64,000 nucleotides of DNA, taken from the NCBI GenBank assembly GCA_031082185.1, contig JAVHLI010000008.1, positions 55,588 to 119,587 on the forward strand, given 5' to 3'. How positions within the stretch are numbered: the stretch's first letter is position 1; every line of letters starts with the position of its first letter. The translations under genes were made by a program, and so were the position numbers. The notes under the pieces were generated by a model. That model was not told the DNA's origin and did not search any database. It saw only the letters and a list, made by a program, of their open reading frames with translations. Of the stretch, positions 21,676 through 31,347 are shown one piece after another. The DNA comes from a bacterium. GTDB taxonomy: Bacteria; Sysuimicrobiota; Sysuimicrobiia; Sysuimicrobiales; Humicultoraceae.

Positions 21676-22546
21676 CCCGGCGCCCCCTCACCGGCGCGCT
21701 CTCGGTCGTGGGCTGGGCGCCCTGATCCCTGGGGCCGGACCAGAGGCCCCCTCCGGGGCCATCGAGCTGCCCATCGACAAGATCCGGCCCAACCGGATGC
21801 AGCCCCGCGTCGGATTCGACGAAGAGTCGCTGGCAGAACTGGAGGCATCCATCCGGGAGCACGGTGTTCTACAGCCCGTGCTGGTACGGCCCCTGCCCGA
21901 CGGCTACGAGCTGGTCGTCGGAGAGCGCAGGTGGCGGGCGGCGGCGACCGCCGGGTTGAAGACTGTGCCTGCCCTGGTGCGTCACCTGGACGACCGCGGA
22001 GCCCTGGAGGCAGCGCTGGTCGAGAACCTGCAGCGCGAGAACCTCAACCCGATGGAGCGCGCCACCGCCTACCGGCGACTGCAGGACGAGTTCCACCTCA
22101 CCCAGGAAGCCGTGGCCCGCCGGGTTGGCAGGAGCCAGCCGTCGGTAGCCAACACCCTGCGCCTGCTGGCTCTTCCGCCGGAGGTTCAGGCCTCACTCAC
22201 GGCAGGGCGGATCACAGAAGGCCATGCCCGGGCCCTGCTGGCGATAGAAGACCCGCGCCGCCTCCTTTCCGTCTGGAAGGAAGTGGAGGCAAAAGGCCTC
22301 TCAGTCAGGGAAACCGAATCCCGGGCACGCACCCGCGCTATTTCACGTGGAATACCGGCGCGCGCCCACCAAGAGGCAGGAGAGATTAATATTATACAAC
22401 AAAAGCTTCAAGACGCGCTGGGAGCCCAGGTGCGTCTGCGCCTGCGGCGGAACGGATCAGGCGAGATCAGGATCGCCTTCTACACGCCCACGGACCTGGA
22501 GCGGCTCCTGGATGCGTTGACGCGGCGAGGAGGAGGGGCCCGATGA
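21647..22546 (+). CDS. parB: Chromosome partitioning protein ParB/Spo0J
   Basis: The 299-residue protein begins with the [11 protein letters not shown] segment of chromosomal ParB. It has the CTP-binding motifs ([10 protein letters not shown] and [10 protein letters not shown]), the helix-turn-helix near [19 protein letters not shown], and a C-terminal dimer domain. It loads onto parS and slides as a CTP clamp. A parS-like palindrome lies inside the gene at 22339-22354. Confidence 0.95.
   Translation: MADTERQAPDPAPPHRRALGRGLGALIPGAGPEAPSGAIELPIDKIRPNRMQPRVGFDEESLAELEASIREHGVLQPVLVRPLPDGYELVVGERRWRAAATAGLKTVPALVRHLDDRGALEAALVENLQRENLNPMERATAYRRLQDEFHLTQEAVARRVGRSQPSVANTLRLLALPPEVQASLTAGRITEGHARALLAIEDPRRLLSVWKEVEAKGLSVRETESRARTRAISRGIPARAHQEAGEINIIQQKLQDALGAQVRLRLRRNGSGEIRIAFYTPTDLERLLDALTRRGGGAR
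22339..22354. promoter_or_regulatory. parS: parS centromere site inside parB
   Basis: The 16-bp sequence TATTTCACGTGGAATA matches the parS consensus TGTTTCACGTGGAACA at 14 of 16 positions and is nearly palindromic. It encodes part of the ParB linker (ISRGI). B. subtilis likewise carries a parS site within its spo0J (parB) gene. Confidence 0.85.
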
Positions 22547-23136
22547 CGGAGGACTCCCTGCGGCTGCCCGCGCGCGATGAGGCCTGGGCCCTCCTGTGCG
22601 AGTGGACGCCTACCCCCAACTTGCGCAAGCACATGCTTGCCGTGGAGGCCGCGATGCGCTTCTATGCCAGGCATTTCAGCGAGGACGAGGACCTCTGGGG
22701 CCTGGTGGGCCTCCTTCACGACATGGACTACGAGCGTTTTCCCTCCCGGGAGGCCGGGCATCCCCTCCGGGGAGTCGAGCACCTGCGGGCGGCAGGATAC
22801 CCCGAGGTTGTGTGCCGGGCGATCCTTTCCCACGCCGACTATACGGGGGTGCCCAGGCAGTCACGCATGGAGCACACACTACATGCCTGCGACGAACTGA
22901 CCGGGTTCATCGTAGCGGTGACGCTTGTCCGGCCCTCGCGTAGCCTCGACGACGTGGATGCCGCATCCGTTCGTAGGAAGATGAAGGACAAGGCGTTCGC
23001 CCGAGCGGTGAACCGGGACGAGATGTTGCGCGCCGCGGAGGCACTGGGCGTGCCGTTCGAGGAGCACGCCGCGCAGGTGATAGCGGCGATGCGTGAGGTC
23101 GCACCCGAACTGGGCCTGGCCGGGGCGCCGGGCTAG
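22543..23136 (+). CDS. HD-domain phosphohydrolase-like protein
   Basis: The 197-residue protein has an HD fold: LRKHMLAVEAAMRFYARHF, the metal-binding pair in GLLHDMDYE, and a downstream histidine in ILSHADYTG. Such small HDIG-like proteins are predicted metal-dependent phosphohydrolases; the substrate is unknown. It overlaps the parB stop by four bases and so belongs to the parAB transcript. Confidence 0.75.
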   Translation: MTEDSLRLPARDEAWALLCEWTPTPNLRKHMLAVEAAMRFYARHFSEDEDLWGLVGLLHDMDYERFPSREAGHPLRGVEHLRAAGYPEVVCRAILSHADYTGVPRQSRMEHTLHACDELTGFIVAVTLVRPSRSLDDVDAASVRRKMKDKAFARAVNRDEMLRAAEALGVPFEEHAAQVIAAMREVAPELGLAGAPG

Positions 23137-23177
23137 CGTGCGCACATACGGAGCCTGCATGCGAGGAGAGGCCTGAC

Positions 23178-23894
23178 GTGGAAGGCACGATCGTCAACGC
23201 GATAGCCGTTATCGCCGGAGGCCTGGTGGGGGTGGCCCTGCGCCACCGGTTTCCCGAGCGGGTGCGCGAGACGGTCATGGCGGGCATCGGCCTGTCCACC
23301 CTGTTGATCGGGTTTCAGATGGCGCTGCAGACCGGAAACGTGCTCATCGTCATCGTGAGTCTCGTGCTGGGGGGAATCATCGGAGAGGCGATCCACATCG
23401 AGGAGGGCATCGAAGCGCTGGGGCGCTGGGCCGAGCGGGTGTACGGAGCCCAGACACAGGAGAGCACCGTGGCCGCGGCGTTCGTCACGAGCAGTCTCCT
23501 GTTCTGCGTCGGGCCGATGACCGTGCTCGGCGCGATCCAGGACGGGTTGGGGCAGACGCCCGTGCTTCTCTACACGAAGTCGCTCCTGGACGGCATCTCA
23601 GCGGTCGCCATCGGCGCGGCGCTGGGGGCCGGCGTGCTGCTGTCGGCGGGCACCGTGCTGCTCTACCAGGGCGCGCTGACGCTGGCGGCGGGCGCGGTGA
23701 ACAGCGTCATGACACAGGAGATGACGCGCGAGCTCACCGCCACCGGCGGCGCCTTGATCATCGGGCTGGGCCTGGGAATCCTCCGGCTCCGCAAGATCCG
23801 CGTTGGGAACCTGCTGCCGGCGCTGGTCATCTCCGTACTGCTGACGGCCGCGTTGCCATACCTGCGGGTTCTGACGCGCGCAGCGGGCCTGTAG
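23178..23894 (+). CDS. DUF554 membrane protein
   Basis: The 238-residue protein has about seven hydrophobic helices and the DUF554 signature: GTIVNAIAVIAGGLVGV at the N-terminus, LLFCVGPMTVLGAIQDGL and SLLDGISAVAIGA in the middle. Function is unknown, though a transport role is often suggested for the fold. GTG start 23178 follows GAGGAGAGGCCTGAC. Confidence 0.85.
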   Translation: MEGTIVNAIAVIAGGLVGVALRHRFPERVRETVMAGIGLSTLLIGFQMALQTGNVLIVIVSLVLGGIIGEAIHIEEGIEALGRWAERVYGAQTQESTVAAAFVTSSLLFCVGPMTVLGAIQDGLGQTPVLLYTKSLLDGISAVAIGAALGAGVLLSAGTVLLYQGALTLAAGAVNSVMTQEMTRELTATGGALIIGLGLGILRLRKIRVGNLLPALVISVLLTAALPYLRVLTRAAGL

Positions 23895-23979
23895 GCGGCG
23901 GGCCGTTCGGGCGGGCAACAGGAGGTAGGCAGGACGGCGTGGAAGAAAACAGTCCCGACCCTGGAGGCGAAATCCGGCG

Positions 23980-24438
23980 ATGCCCGTGACCTTTGATTCC
24001 CTGATTCCATACATGCTTGTGGCTACCGGAGCACTGGTGGCCGCGGTGGTAGCCATGGGGCTGCGGCTCCGAAGGCTCTCGCAGCATATTGCTGCCGCGG
24101 GCGGTGACCCCGCGTTCCTGGAGCGGGTGGCGGCGCTCCAGCGCGAGGTGGGCGCCGCGTCCCGTCAGATTGAACACCTGGGGGGCCGGGTGGACCGCCT
24201 GGGCGAGCAGGCCCAGCGCAGTATCCAGCACACCGGATTGGTAAGGTACGATGCGTTCAAGGAGATGGGGGGGCACCTGAGCTTCAGTCTGGCGTTGATG
24301 GACGCGCGCCGGGACGGGGTCGTGCTGAGCGTGCTCAACGACCGCGACGGGGCGCGCGGATATGCCAAGCCCGTGACCGGTGGACGGTCAACCTACACCC
24401 TATCGGAGGAAGAGCAGCGCGCGATCGGCGACGCCTAG
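23980..24438 (+). CDS. DUF4446 family membrane-anchored protein
   Basis: The 152-residue protein has one N-terminal transmembrane helix (about 8-27), a coiled-coil stretch (about 45-75) and the conserved block LVRYDAFKEMGGHLSFSLAL, then a short beta domain ending ARGYAKPVTGGRSTYTLSEEE. DUF4446 genes commonly follow parB in Bacillota. Function is unknown. Confidence 0.85.
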   Translation: MPVTFDSLIPYMLVATGALVAAVVAMGLRLRRLSQHIAAAGGDPAFLERVAALQREVGAASRQIEHLGGRVDRLGEQAQRSIQHTGLVRYDAFKEMGGHLSFSLALMDARRDGVVLSVLNDRDGARGYAKPVTGGRSTYTLSEEEQRAIGDA

Positions 24439-24451
24439 GCGCGCGGCCGTC

Positions 24452-25081
24452 ATGGTCTTCACCAACAGACGAGACGCAGGCCGCCACCTGGCCGCGGCTC
24501 TCGACCACCTACGGGGCCAGGACCCGGTGGTGCTCGCGGTGCCGCGCGGCGGCGTGGTGGTGGGATGGGAGGTCGCCGCACGCCTGGGCGCCCTGCTGGA
24601 TGTGATCGTGCCGCGAAAGCTGCGCGCGCCCTACAACCCCGAGCTGGCGATCGGCGCGGTGGCCGAAGGCGGCGCGGCGGTGCTGGACGAGATGGCGCAC
24701 GGCGTGAGCGCTGCCTACCTGGAGCAGGAGACCGAGGCGCAGCTCGCGGAGATAGCCCGGCGCGTCAAGGCCTATCGTGGAGGCCGGCCGCTTCCCTCCC
24801 TGGAGGGGAGGACCGTCATCGTTCTCGACGACGGCATTGCAACCGGCGCCACCCTCATCGCGGCGCTGCGCGCGGTGCGCGCCATGGCCCCGGCCCACCT
24901 GGTGGCGGCCGTGCCGGTTGCGCCGCCCGAGTCGGTCGCCCGCATGGCCAGGGAGGCGGACGAGGTGGTCTGCCTGAGCGCCCCCGAGTTCTTCCAGGCG
25001 GTCGGGCAGTTCTACGAGGACTTCACCCAGGTGGAAGACGCCGAGGTGGTTGCGATTCTCGCGGAGGGACGGCAGAAGTGA
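24452..25081 (+). CDS. Phosphoribosyltransferase family protein
   Basis: The 209-residue protein has the PRPP-binding motif VIVLDDGIATGATL (about 125-138) and, near the start, LAVPRGGVVVGWEVA. It belongs to the stand-alone phosphoribosyltransferase-like group that has no assigned base. ATG 24452 is chosen because longer versions overlap DUF4446. The gene abuts gcvT with a GTGA overlap, so it may be part of the glycine cleavage transcript by position rather than by function. Confidence 0.8.
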   Translation: MVFTNRRDAGRHLAAALDHLRGQDPVVLAVPRGGVVVGWEVAARLGALLDVIVPRKLRAPYNPELAIGAVAEGGAAVLDEMAHGVSAAYLEQETEAQLAEIARRVKAYRGGRPLPSLEGRTVIVLDDGIATGATLIAALRAVRAMAPAHLVAAVPVAPPESVARMAREADEVVCLSAPEFFQAVGQFYEDFTQVEDAEVVAILAEGRQK

Positions 25082-26178
25082 CGGATGGCGCGGCCCTGCG
25101 CCGCAGTTCGCTCTATGAGGCCCACCGGGCCGCCGGCGGCCGGATGGTGCCGTTTGCGGGATGGGAGATGCCCGTGCAGTACGCGGGCCTGGTGGAGGAA
25201 CACCTGGCGGTGCGCACGCGCGTCGGGCTCTTCGACGTGTCGCACATGGGTGAGGTCCAGATCGTGGGGCCCCACGCGCTTGCGGCGGTGCAGAGGCTTA
25301 TCACCAACGACGCCCGGCCCCTGGCGGTGGGCCAGGGGCTGTACACCCCGATGTGCAACCCTGAAGGCGGGGTGATTGACGACCTAATCGTTTTCCGCAC
25401 GGCCGACCAGGAGTACCTCCTCGTCGTGAACGCCGGCACCCATTCCAAAGATCTGGCCTGGATCCAGGAGCACGCCGCGCCGGCGGTGGTGCGAGACATA
25501 TCCGACGGGGTGGCGCTCCTGGCCCTACAGGGACCGAGGGCCGAGGCGGTGCTGGCGGACGCGTCCGGAACCGCTCTTGCCGGCCTGCTGCCGTTTCACC
25601 GCCTCGATGGGGTTGCGGTGCAGGGTGTTCCGGTGGCGGTCACCCGTACAGGATACACCGGCGAAGACGGTTTCGAGATCGCCTCGCCATGGGACGCCGC
25701 GCCCCGAGTCTGGGAGGCACTGATCGAGGCTGGGCGACCGCACGGGCTGGTTCCGGTTGGGCTGGGCGCCCGCGACACGCTCCGCCTCGAAGCCGGTATG
25801 ATGCTCTACGGACAGGACATTGACGAGACAACCTCCCCGCTTGAGGCGCCCCTGGCCTGGACGGTGAAGTTCAACAAGGAGGAGTTCATAGGAAGGCCGG
25901 TGCTGGAGCGGCAGCGGCGGGAGGGCGTGGCGAGGCGCCTGGTCGGATTCGAGGCAGGTGGACGGGCGATTCCACGGCACGGGTGCGAAATCCGCGTTGC
26001 AGGGGAACGCGCCGGCACCGTCACCAGCGGAACGTTCTCTCCCTCCCTCCGCCGCCCGATCGGCATGGGCTACGTGCCGAGGGCGGCGTCCGCGCGGGGA
26101 GGCGGCCTCGAGATCGAGGTTCGGGGCTCACCCGTTCCTGCCCGAGTGGTCAGGCTTCCGTTCTACAGGCGCGCATAG
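25078..26178 (+). CDS. gcvT: Glycine cleavage system T protein (aminomethyltransferase)
   Basis: GcvT transfers the methylene group of the aminomethyl-lipoyl arm of GcvH to tetrahydrofolate, releasing ammonia. The 366-residue sequence starts RRSSLYEAHRAAGGRMVPFA, contains GLFDVSHMGE and the folate-binding region DGFEIASPW, and ends with a C-terminal barrel (ISxGTxSP-type motif as VTSGTFSPSLRRPIGMG). The GTG at 25078 overlaps the phosphoribosyltransferase stop and has GGAGGG upstream. Confidence 0.95.
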   Translation: MTDGAALRRSSLYEAHRAAGGRMVPFAGWEMPVQYAGLVEEHLAVRTRVGLFDVSHMGEVQIVGPHALAAVQRLITNDARPLAVGQGLYTPMCNPEGGVIDDLIVFRTADQEYLLVVNAGTHSKDLAWIQEHAAPAVVRDISDGVALLALQGPRAEAVLADASGTALAGLLPFHRLDGVAVQGVPVAVTRTGYTGEDGFEIASPWDAAPRVWEALIEAGRPHGLVPVGLGARDTLRLEAGMMLYGQDIDETTSPLEAPLAWTVKFNKEEFIGRPVLERQRREGVARRLVGFEAGGRAIPRHGCEIRVAGERAGTVTSGTFSPSLRRPIGMGYVPRAASARGGGLEIEVRGSPVPARVVRLPFYRRA

Positions 26179-26223
26179 AGACCAAAAGAAGACCAAACCG
26201 AGAATCAAACCGAGAGGTGAGGC

Positions 26224-26610
26224 ATGTTCCCGACCGATCGAAGGTACACGCGTGACCACGAGTGGGCCCAGAAGGAGAACGGTAGGGTCCGCATCGGAAT
26301 AACCTCATTCGCCGCGGAACGGCTCAGCGACATCGTCTTCGTCGAGCTGCCCAAGGAGGGCGCCGAAGTGATTGCCGGGCAGGCGTTTGGGGCGATCGAG
26401 TCCGTCAAGGCGGCCAGCGACCTCTACGCGCCGGTCTCCGGTAGCGTCGTCGAGGTGAACCAGGCGGTGATTGACGGCCCCGAAGCCCTCAACCAGGACC
26501 CGCACGGGTCTGCCTGGATGGTCGTCATGGAGATGTCCGCGCCCGAGGAGTGGGACCAACTCCTGGACTCTGAAGCATACACGGCGCTGGTAGGGGCAGA
26601 GCAGACATGA
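26224..26610 (+). CDS. gcvH: Glycine cleavage system H protein
   Basis: The 128-residue lipoyl carrier has the lipoylated lysine at Lys62 in AIESVKAASDLYAPVSG, and the conserved N-terminal YTRDHEWA. It shuttles the aminomethyl group between the decarboxylase and GcvT. The stop overlaps the gcvPA start by four bases. A 45-bp spacer separates it from gcvT. Confidence 0.96.
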   Translation: MFPTDRRYTRDHEWAQKENGRVRIGITSFAAERLSDIVFVELPKEGAEVIAGQAFGAIESVKAASDLYAPVSGSVVEVNQAVIDGPEALNQDPHGSAWMVVMEMSAPEEWDQLLDSEAYTALVGAEQT

Positions 26611-27983
26611 AGCCCGCTTCCGGATGGCACCCGCACAGATACCTGCCGCACACCGGCGCCGAGATAGAGAAGATGCTGCGGGTCGCCGGCGTCGCGAGTC
26701 TGGAGGATCTGTTCGCGGAGATCCCCGCGGACATCCGGATGAAGCGGCCGCTGGAACTCTCCCCGGCCCTTCCGGAGGGAGAGCTGTTGGCCCACCTGCA
26801 GCGACTCGCGGACAAGAACGCTCACGCAGACCGTATGATCAGCTTCTTGGGCGCCGGCGCCTACGACCACGAGATTCCCAGCGTGGTCTGGCGCCTGGCG
26901 GGCCGGGCCGAGTTCGTGACGGCCTACACGCCATATCAGGCCGAGGTGATGCAGGGAGAGCTGCAGGCGGCCTACGAGTACCAGACGATGCTCTGCGAAC
27001 TGACCGGCATGGAAGTGGCAAACGCCTCGATGTACGATGGCGCCAGCGCGCTCGGGGAGGCGGCGGTGATGGCCCGCGACCTGACCGGCCGCAACCGTGT
27101 GTTGACCTCGAGCGCGGTGCACCCCCACTATCGGGAGGTGCTGCGCACCTACACGCGCCACCAGGGAATCGAGGTGGTCGAGGTTCCGCACCGCGACGGG
27201 GTGACGCCCGTCGGGGAGATCCGCGCGGCAGCCGGGCCGGAGACCGCGGCGGTCATTGTGCAGTCACCCAACGTCTTCGGGTGCATCGAGCAGAGCTCGG
27301 CCCTGGCGCAGGCAGCGCACGAAGCCGGGGCGCTGTTGATCGCCGCGGTGGCCGAGCCGATCAGCATGGGCCTGCTGCGCCCGCCCGGCGACTACGGCGC
27401 CGACATCGTGGCCGGAGAAGGCCAGCCGCTGGGCAACCACCTCAACTACGGCGGCCCGTATCTGGGGATGTTCGCGGCGCGCCGGGAGTTTGTCCGGCGC
27501 ATGCCCGGCCGCCTGGTGGGGATGACCACGGACCGCGACGGCCGCAGGGGGTTCGTCCTCACCATTCAGACGCGCGAGCAACACATCCGGCGCGAGAAGG
27601 CGACCAGCAACATCTGCACCAACGAGGCCCTGAACGCCCTCGCAGCTGCGGTCTACATGGCCGCGCTGGGTCCTACCGGAATACGCCGCGTGGCCGAGGT
27701 GAACGCCCGGCGGGCGCACTACGCGATGGAGCGACTGACCGCGCTTCCAGGGATCAGTCGGGCGTTCGCCGCCCCGGTCTTCAACGAGTTCGTGGTGAGG
27801 ACGCCACTGCCGCCCGAGCAGCTAAACGCGCGCTTGGGCGAGCGGGGATTCCTGGGAGGCCTGGCGCTGGGGGCCTGGTATCCGGAGCTGCCGGACGGCT
27901 GGCTCGTCTGCGTCACCGAGGCGCGCACCCGAGGGCAGATTGACGCGTTTGTGGAAGCCGTGAAGGAGACGATCGCCCGATGA
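26607..27983 (+). CDS. gcvPA: Glycine dehydrogenase (decarboxylating) subunit 1
   Basis: The 458-residue protein is the N-terminal-half-type subunit of the split P protein. It starts [20 protein letters not shown], contains [15 protein letters not shown] and the loop [18 protein letters not shown]. It forms a heterodimer or tetramer with GcvPB to decarboxylate glycine with PLP. Two-subunit P proteins are typical of Gram-positive bacteria, Thermus and archaea. The stop overlaps the gcvPB start. Confidence 0.96.
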   Translation: MKPASGWHPHRYLPHTGAEIEKMLRVAGVASLEDLFAEIPADIRMKRPLELSPALPEGELLAHLQRLADKNAHADRMISFLGAGAYDHEIPSVVWRLAGRAEFVTAYTPYQAEVMQGELQAAYEYQTMLCELTGMEVANASMYDGASALGEAAVMARDLTGRNRVLTSSAVHPHYREVLRTYTRHQGIEVVEVPHRDGVTPVGEIRAAAGPETAAVIVQSPNVFGCIEQSSALAQAAHEAGALLIAAVAEPISMGLLRPPGDYGADIVAGEGQPLGNHLNYGGPYLGMFAARREFVRRMPGRLVGMTTDRDGRRGFVLTIQTREQHIRREKATSNICTNEALNALAAAVYMAALGPTGIRRVAEVNARRAHYAMERLTALPGISRAFAAPVFNEFVVRTPLPPEQLNARLGERGFLGGLALGAWYPELPDGWLVCVTEARTRGQIDAFVEAVKETIAR

Positions 27984-29443
27984 CTATGCCTGTGATCTTC
28001 GAACGCAGCGTGCCCGGCCGCATCGCCTCGGCCCCACCCGCCCCGGACGTGCCGGAGGCGCCGATGGAGACGATCGTCGGGGAGGAGCATCTCCGGGAGA
28101 CCCCGCCGGCCCTGCCCGAGGTGAGCGAGCTCGACCTCGTGCGGCACTACACGCGGCTCTCGCATCGGAACTACTCCGTTGACGCGGGTTTCTATCCGCT
28201 CGGGTCGTGCACGATGAAGTACAACCCAAAGGTGAACGAAGACGCTGCAGGACTGGCGGGGTTTGCCCGGCTTCACCCCAACACGCCCGCGCCGCTGGCG
28301 CAGGGCGCGCTTGAACTCCTGTGGCGCCTCGAGCAGATGCTCTGCGAGATCAGCGGGATGGACCGGGTCACCTTCCAGCCGGCGGCCGGAGCGCACGGGG
28401 AGATGACCGCGCTCATGATGATCCGCGCGTATCTCGAGGACCGCGGCGAGCGCCGCACGCGCGTGATCGTGCCCGACTCGGCGCACGGCACCAACCCGGC
28501 GTCCGCGGCCATGTGCGGGTTCGAGGTCACCACCGTGCGCAGCGACGCCCGCGGGAACATTGACCATGCCGCCCTGCGCCGCGCCGCCGACGGCTCTGTG
28601 GCAGCCCTGATGCTGACCAACCCCAACACCCTTGGGCTCTTCGAGGAAGGCGTCTGCGAGGTGGCCGAGATAGTGCACAACTGCGGCGCGCTGATGTACC
28701 TCGACGGCGCGAACTTCAACGCGATGCTGGGCATCACGCGCCCGGGCGACCAGGGGTTCGACGCAATGCACATAAACGTGCACAAGACCTTCGGCACGCC
28801 CCACGGCGGCGGAGGCCCAGGCGCCGGACCGGTCGCGGTGAAGCGTCTGCTCGAGCCGTACATGCCGGCCCCGACGGTTGAGCGCGAGGGCGACCGGTTC
28901 CTCCTCGACGGCGACAGGCCCAAGTCCATCGGCCGCGTGCGCGCCTTCAACGGCAACTTCGGGATCTTCGTGCGCGCCTACGCCTACCTGCTGGCATACG
29001 GGCCCCTGCTGCGCCAGGTGTCCGAGGCGGCGGTGCTCAACGCCAACTACCTGCTGGCACTGCTGAGGCCCCACTTCGATCTGCCCTATGACCGGCGGTG
29101 CATGCACGAGTTCGTGCTGTCGGGCCGGAGACAGAAGGAGCAGTACGGGATCAGGACGCTCGAGATGGCCAAGCGCCTGCTCGACTACGGATTCCATGCG
29201 CCTACGGTCTACTTCCCGCTGAGCGTGAGCGAGGCGATCATGATAGAACCGACCGAGACCGAGAGCAGGCAGACGCTGGACGAGTTCGCCGACGCGATGA
29301 TCCGCGTGGCCGGGGAGTGCGCAACCGACCCCGAGACCGTGCGGAACGCGCCGCACAGCACCGTTGTGACGCGCCTCGACGAGGTGGCCGCGTCCCGCAA
29401 GCTCAATCTGCGGTGGGCCGCGGGAGGGAGGAGAGGCTCATGA
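27980..29443 (+). CDS. gcvPB: Glycine dehydrogenase (decarboxylating) subunit 2
   Basis: The 487-residue subunit carries the PLP-binding lysine in [19 protein letters not shown] (around residue 262). Other landmarks are [16 protein letters not shown] and [19 protein letters not shown]. It completes the glycine cleavage set gcvT-gcvH-gcvPA-gcvPB; the L protein (lipoamide dehydrogenase) is not in the window. It overlaps the dehydratase gene by four bases (ATGA). Confidence 0.96.
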   Translation: MTMPVIFERSVPGRIASAPPAPDVPEAPMETIVGEEHLRETPPALPEVSELDLVRHYTRLSHRNYSVDAGFYPLGSCTMKYNPKVNEDAAGLAGFARLHPNTPAPLAQGALELLWRLEQMLCEISGMDRVTFQPAAGAHGEMTALMMIRAYLEDRGERRTRVIVPDSAHGTNPASAAMCGFEVTTVRSDARGNIDHAALRRAADGSVAALMLTNPNTLGLFEEGVCEVAEIVHNCGALMYLDGANFNAMLGITRPGDQGFDAMHINVHKTFGTPHGGGGPGAGPVAVKRLLEPYMPAPTVEREGDRFLLDGDRPKSIGRVRAFNGNFGIFVRAYAYLLAYGPLLRQVSEAAVLNANYLLALLRPHFDLPYDRRCMHEFVLSGRRQKEQYGIRTLEMAKRLLDYGFHAPTVYFPLSVSEAIMIEPTETESRQTLDEFADAMIRVAGECATDPETVRNAPHSTVVTRLDEVAASRKLNLRWAAGGRRGS

Positions 29444-30408
29444 CCGCGCCCGCGCTCGGCCGGCTGCCTGGACTCGCCGACATCCAAGACGCGGTCGCGC
29501 GCATCGCGCCCTACGCGCGCCGCACCCCGGTTCACCCGTGGGACGAGCGGCAGGGGATCTTCTTGAAGCTGGAGAGTCTCCAGCCGACAGGGTCATTCAA
29601 GGTGCGCGGGGCCGCGAACCACCTCAGCACGGTCGCAGGCAAGGTGTCGGGCGTGGTCACCGCCTCCTCCGGCAACCACGGGCAGGCGGTCGCCTACGTG
29701 GCTGCGCGCCTGGGCATGGCGGCAGTCGTCGTGGTGCCGGAGACGGTCCCCTTGGTCAAAGCCGGCGCGATTACCGGATACGGGGCCGAGCTGGTCCGGT
29801 GCGGAACCACCATGTCGGAGCGGTACGACATGGCGACGCGCCTGGCCCAGGAGCGGGGGCTCCACATGGTGCCCTCGTTTGACGACTTCCTCGTGATCGC
29901 CGGCCAGGGGACCTGCGGTCTCGAGATCCTGGAACAGGTCCCGGACCTGGCAGCGGTGGCGGTGCCGGCCAGCGGCGGAGGGCTGCTCTCCGGCGTGGCG
30001 TTGACTATTAAGGCGCTGCGGCCGCAGGTGCGGATAATCGGCGTGGAGCCGATCAATGTGGCCAGATTCGCGGCATCGCGGGCAGCCGGGAAGCGGGTCT
30101 CGGTGCCGTCGGTGGACACCGTTGCCGACGGACTCCGCGGGCAGAAGCCCGGAGAGTTGACCTGGGAGGCCACCTGTCGGGCAGTGGATGAGTTCGTGGC
30201 CGTGGACGACGCCGCCATCCTGGAGGCGGTCCGCCGCCTCTGCGTGGAGGCGCACCTGGCAGTCGAGCCGTCAGGCGCCATTTCCGTGGCGGCGCTGCTG
30301 GCAGGCCTGGTCAAGCACCGTCCGGCCGTGGCTGTGGTCAGCGGCGGCAACCTGGATCCGGCGCTCCTGGCCAGTCTCCTGACCAGTCTCCCGGCCCGTC
30401 CGGGCTAG
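29440..30408 (+). CDS. Threonine/serine dehydratase (PLP fold type II)
   Basis: The 322-residue enzyme has the PLP lysine Lys54 in [12 protein letters not shown], the [11 protein letters not shown] substrate loop and the phosphate-binding glycine loop SGGGLLSG. There is no C-terminal ACT regulatory domain, so it is of the catabolic, short type (TdcB or serine racemase/dehydratase-like). It converts threonine to 2-oxobutyrate or serine to pyruvate, each releasing ammonia. The overlap with gcvPB links serine and glycine breakdown in one transcript. Confidence 0.88.
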   Translation: MTAPALGRLPGLADIQDAVARIAPYARRTPVHPWDERQGIFLKLESLQPTGSFKVRGAANHLSTVAGKVSGVVTASSGNHGQAVAYVAARLGMAAVVVVPETVPLVKAGAITGYGAELVRCGTTMSERYDMATRLAQERGLHMVPSFDDFLVIAGQGTCGLEILEQVPDLAAVAVPASGGGLLSGVALTIKALRPQVRIIGVEPINVARFAASRAAGKRVSVPSVDTVADGLRGQKPGELTWEATCRAVDEFVAVDDAAILEAVRRLCVEAHLAVEPSGAISVAALLAGLVKHRPAVAVVSGGNLDPALLASLLTSLPARPG

Positions 30409-30413
30409 TAATC

Positions 30414-30439
30414 ACGCGCCCGAGCAAGCTAGGGCGCGT
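30414..30439 (+). terminator. Hairpin after the glycine cleavage operon
   Basis: ACGCGCCC (30414-30421) pairs perfectly with GGGCGCGT (30432-30439) around a 10-base loop, five bases beyond the dehydratase stop. No T-run follows, so its strength is uncertain, but it separates the gcv transcript from lexA. Confidence 0.55.
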
Positions 30440-30453
30440 AGGCGGCGCCAAAC

Positions 30454-30510
30454 CGAACTACCGTACGTTTGTTCGCCTTTCCCCAAGGTTGCTATGCGAA
30501 CAAGTGTTCG
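30454..30510 (+). promoter_or_regulatory. LexA (SOS) boxes upstream of lexA
   Basis: CGAACAAGTGTTCG (30497-30510) is a perfect CGAAC-N4-GTTCG box, the Gram-positive/actinobacterial LexA site. A second region, 30454-30475, runs from CGAAC to GTTCG and contains two overlapping boxes with one mismatch each (30454-30467 and 30462-30475). They lie 25-80 bp before lexA and predict self-repression. Confidence 0.85.
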
Positions 30511-30534
30511 CTATGGTTGGGGCGGAGGTGACGC

Positions 30535-31164
30535 ATGACCAAACCCCTGACCACCAGGCAGCACGAGATCCTCCGCCACGTAGCGACCAGCATTCGCCGA
30601 ACCGGCATCGTGCCGTCGGTGCGCGAGATCGGGCATGCGCTCGGTATGCGGTCGCCCTCCACCGTGCACCAGCACCTCTCGGCCCTGGCCCGCAAGGGAT
30701 TTCTGCGCCGCGACGGCGACCGGATGCGGGTGCTCGAGATCACCGACCGCACGCCGTTGAAAGAAGGAGAGGAGGCCGTTCACCTGCCTCTTATCGGACG
30801 CGTGTCCGCGGGCATGCCGGTGCTTGCGGAGCAGCACGTTGAGGACATGATCCCGATCCCCAGGAGTTTTGTCGGGTGGAACGACGAGAGCTTCCTTCTC
30901 ACGGTGCGGGGAGACAGCATGATCGGCGCAGGGATCTTCGACGGCGACCTGGTGATCGTCCGGTGCCAGGCCACCGCCTCCTCCGGAGACATCGTCGTTG
31001 CGCTCCAGGGTGAGGAGGCCACCGTCAAGCGGCTGGCCGTGGAGGACGGCGGGCCGTATCTGCGGTCGGAGAACCCGGCCTACGCTCCGATTCGGGGTGA
31101 GTTCGAGATCCTGGGCAAGGTGGTCGGCCTGCTACGGCGCTTCCCAGCCGGGGGGCTGTCATGA
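30535..31164 (+). CDS. lexA: SOS transcriptional repressor LexA
   Basis: The 209-residue protein has an N-terminal winged helix (TTRQHEILRHVATSIRRTG; recognition region PSTVHQHLSALARKGFL) and a C-terminal self-cleaving peptidase. The scissile Ala92-Gly93 bond lies in GRVSAGMPV, the catalytic serine is Ser128 in GDSMIGAG and the lysine is Lys165 in ATVKRLA. RecA filaments trigger its cleavage. Boxes upstream predict autoregulation. Its stop overlaps a 42-codon gene. Confidence 0.95.
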   Translation: MTKPLTTRQHEILRHVATSIRRTGIVPSVREIGHALGMRSPSTVHQHLSALARKGFLRRDGDRMRVLEITDRTPLKEGEEAVHLPLIGRVSAGMPVLAEQHVEDMIPIPRSFVGWNDESFLLTVRGDSMIGAGIFDGDLVIVRCQATASSGDIVVALQGEEATVKRLAVEDGGPYLRSENPAYAPIRGEFEILGKVVGLLRRFPAGGLS

Positions 31165-31289
31165 TGCTGGCCGCGGCTCCCGAGCGCACCTGGGCGCGTT
31201 TCTGGGACGACCGCCGGGCCGTCCGGCTGAAGGTGCTCCTTCTCATTGGGTGTATCCTGGCCGCGGCCGCGCTGGAGGCGCCCTGGTAA
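31161..31289 (+). CDS. Small single-helix membrane peptide translationally coupled to lexA
   Basis: This 42-codon frame starts at ATG 31161 within the lexA stop (ATGA, with a second ATG at 31164) and ends TAA at 31289. Its product has a charged N-terminal part (PERTWARFWDDRRAVRLK) followed by one hydrophobic helix (VLLLIGCILAAAALEAPW). Being in the LexA transcript, it should be made under SOS. SOS-induced small membrane peptides that block division (such as YneA or SidA) are known in other bacteria, but no sequence similarity is evident. It could also be a non-functional chance frame; the coupling and hydrophobic helix favour a real gene. Confidence 0.5.
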   Translation: MMLAAAPERTWARFWDDRRAVRLKVLLLIGCILAAAALEAPW

Positions 31290-31347
31290 CTGGTAAGTCG
31301 TAGACCGTGGTCGCAGGCCGCAGGGCGCCGTGCGCCGGAGGGAGAAG

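Noticed and set aside
24990..26223. A glycine riboswitch before the gcv operon.
   Set aside because: gcvT overlaps the upstream gene and the 45-bp gap before gcvH is too short for a tandem glycine aptamer.
27719..29356. A 545-codon minus-strand open frame opposite gcvPB.
   Set aside because: It is antisense to a clear glycine decarboxylase gene and has shadow-type His/Arg-rich composition, common in GC-rich DNA.
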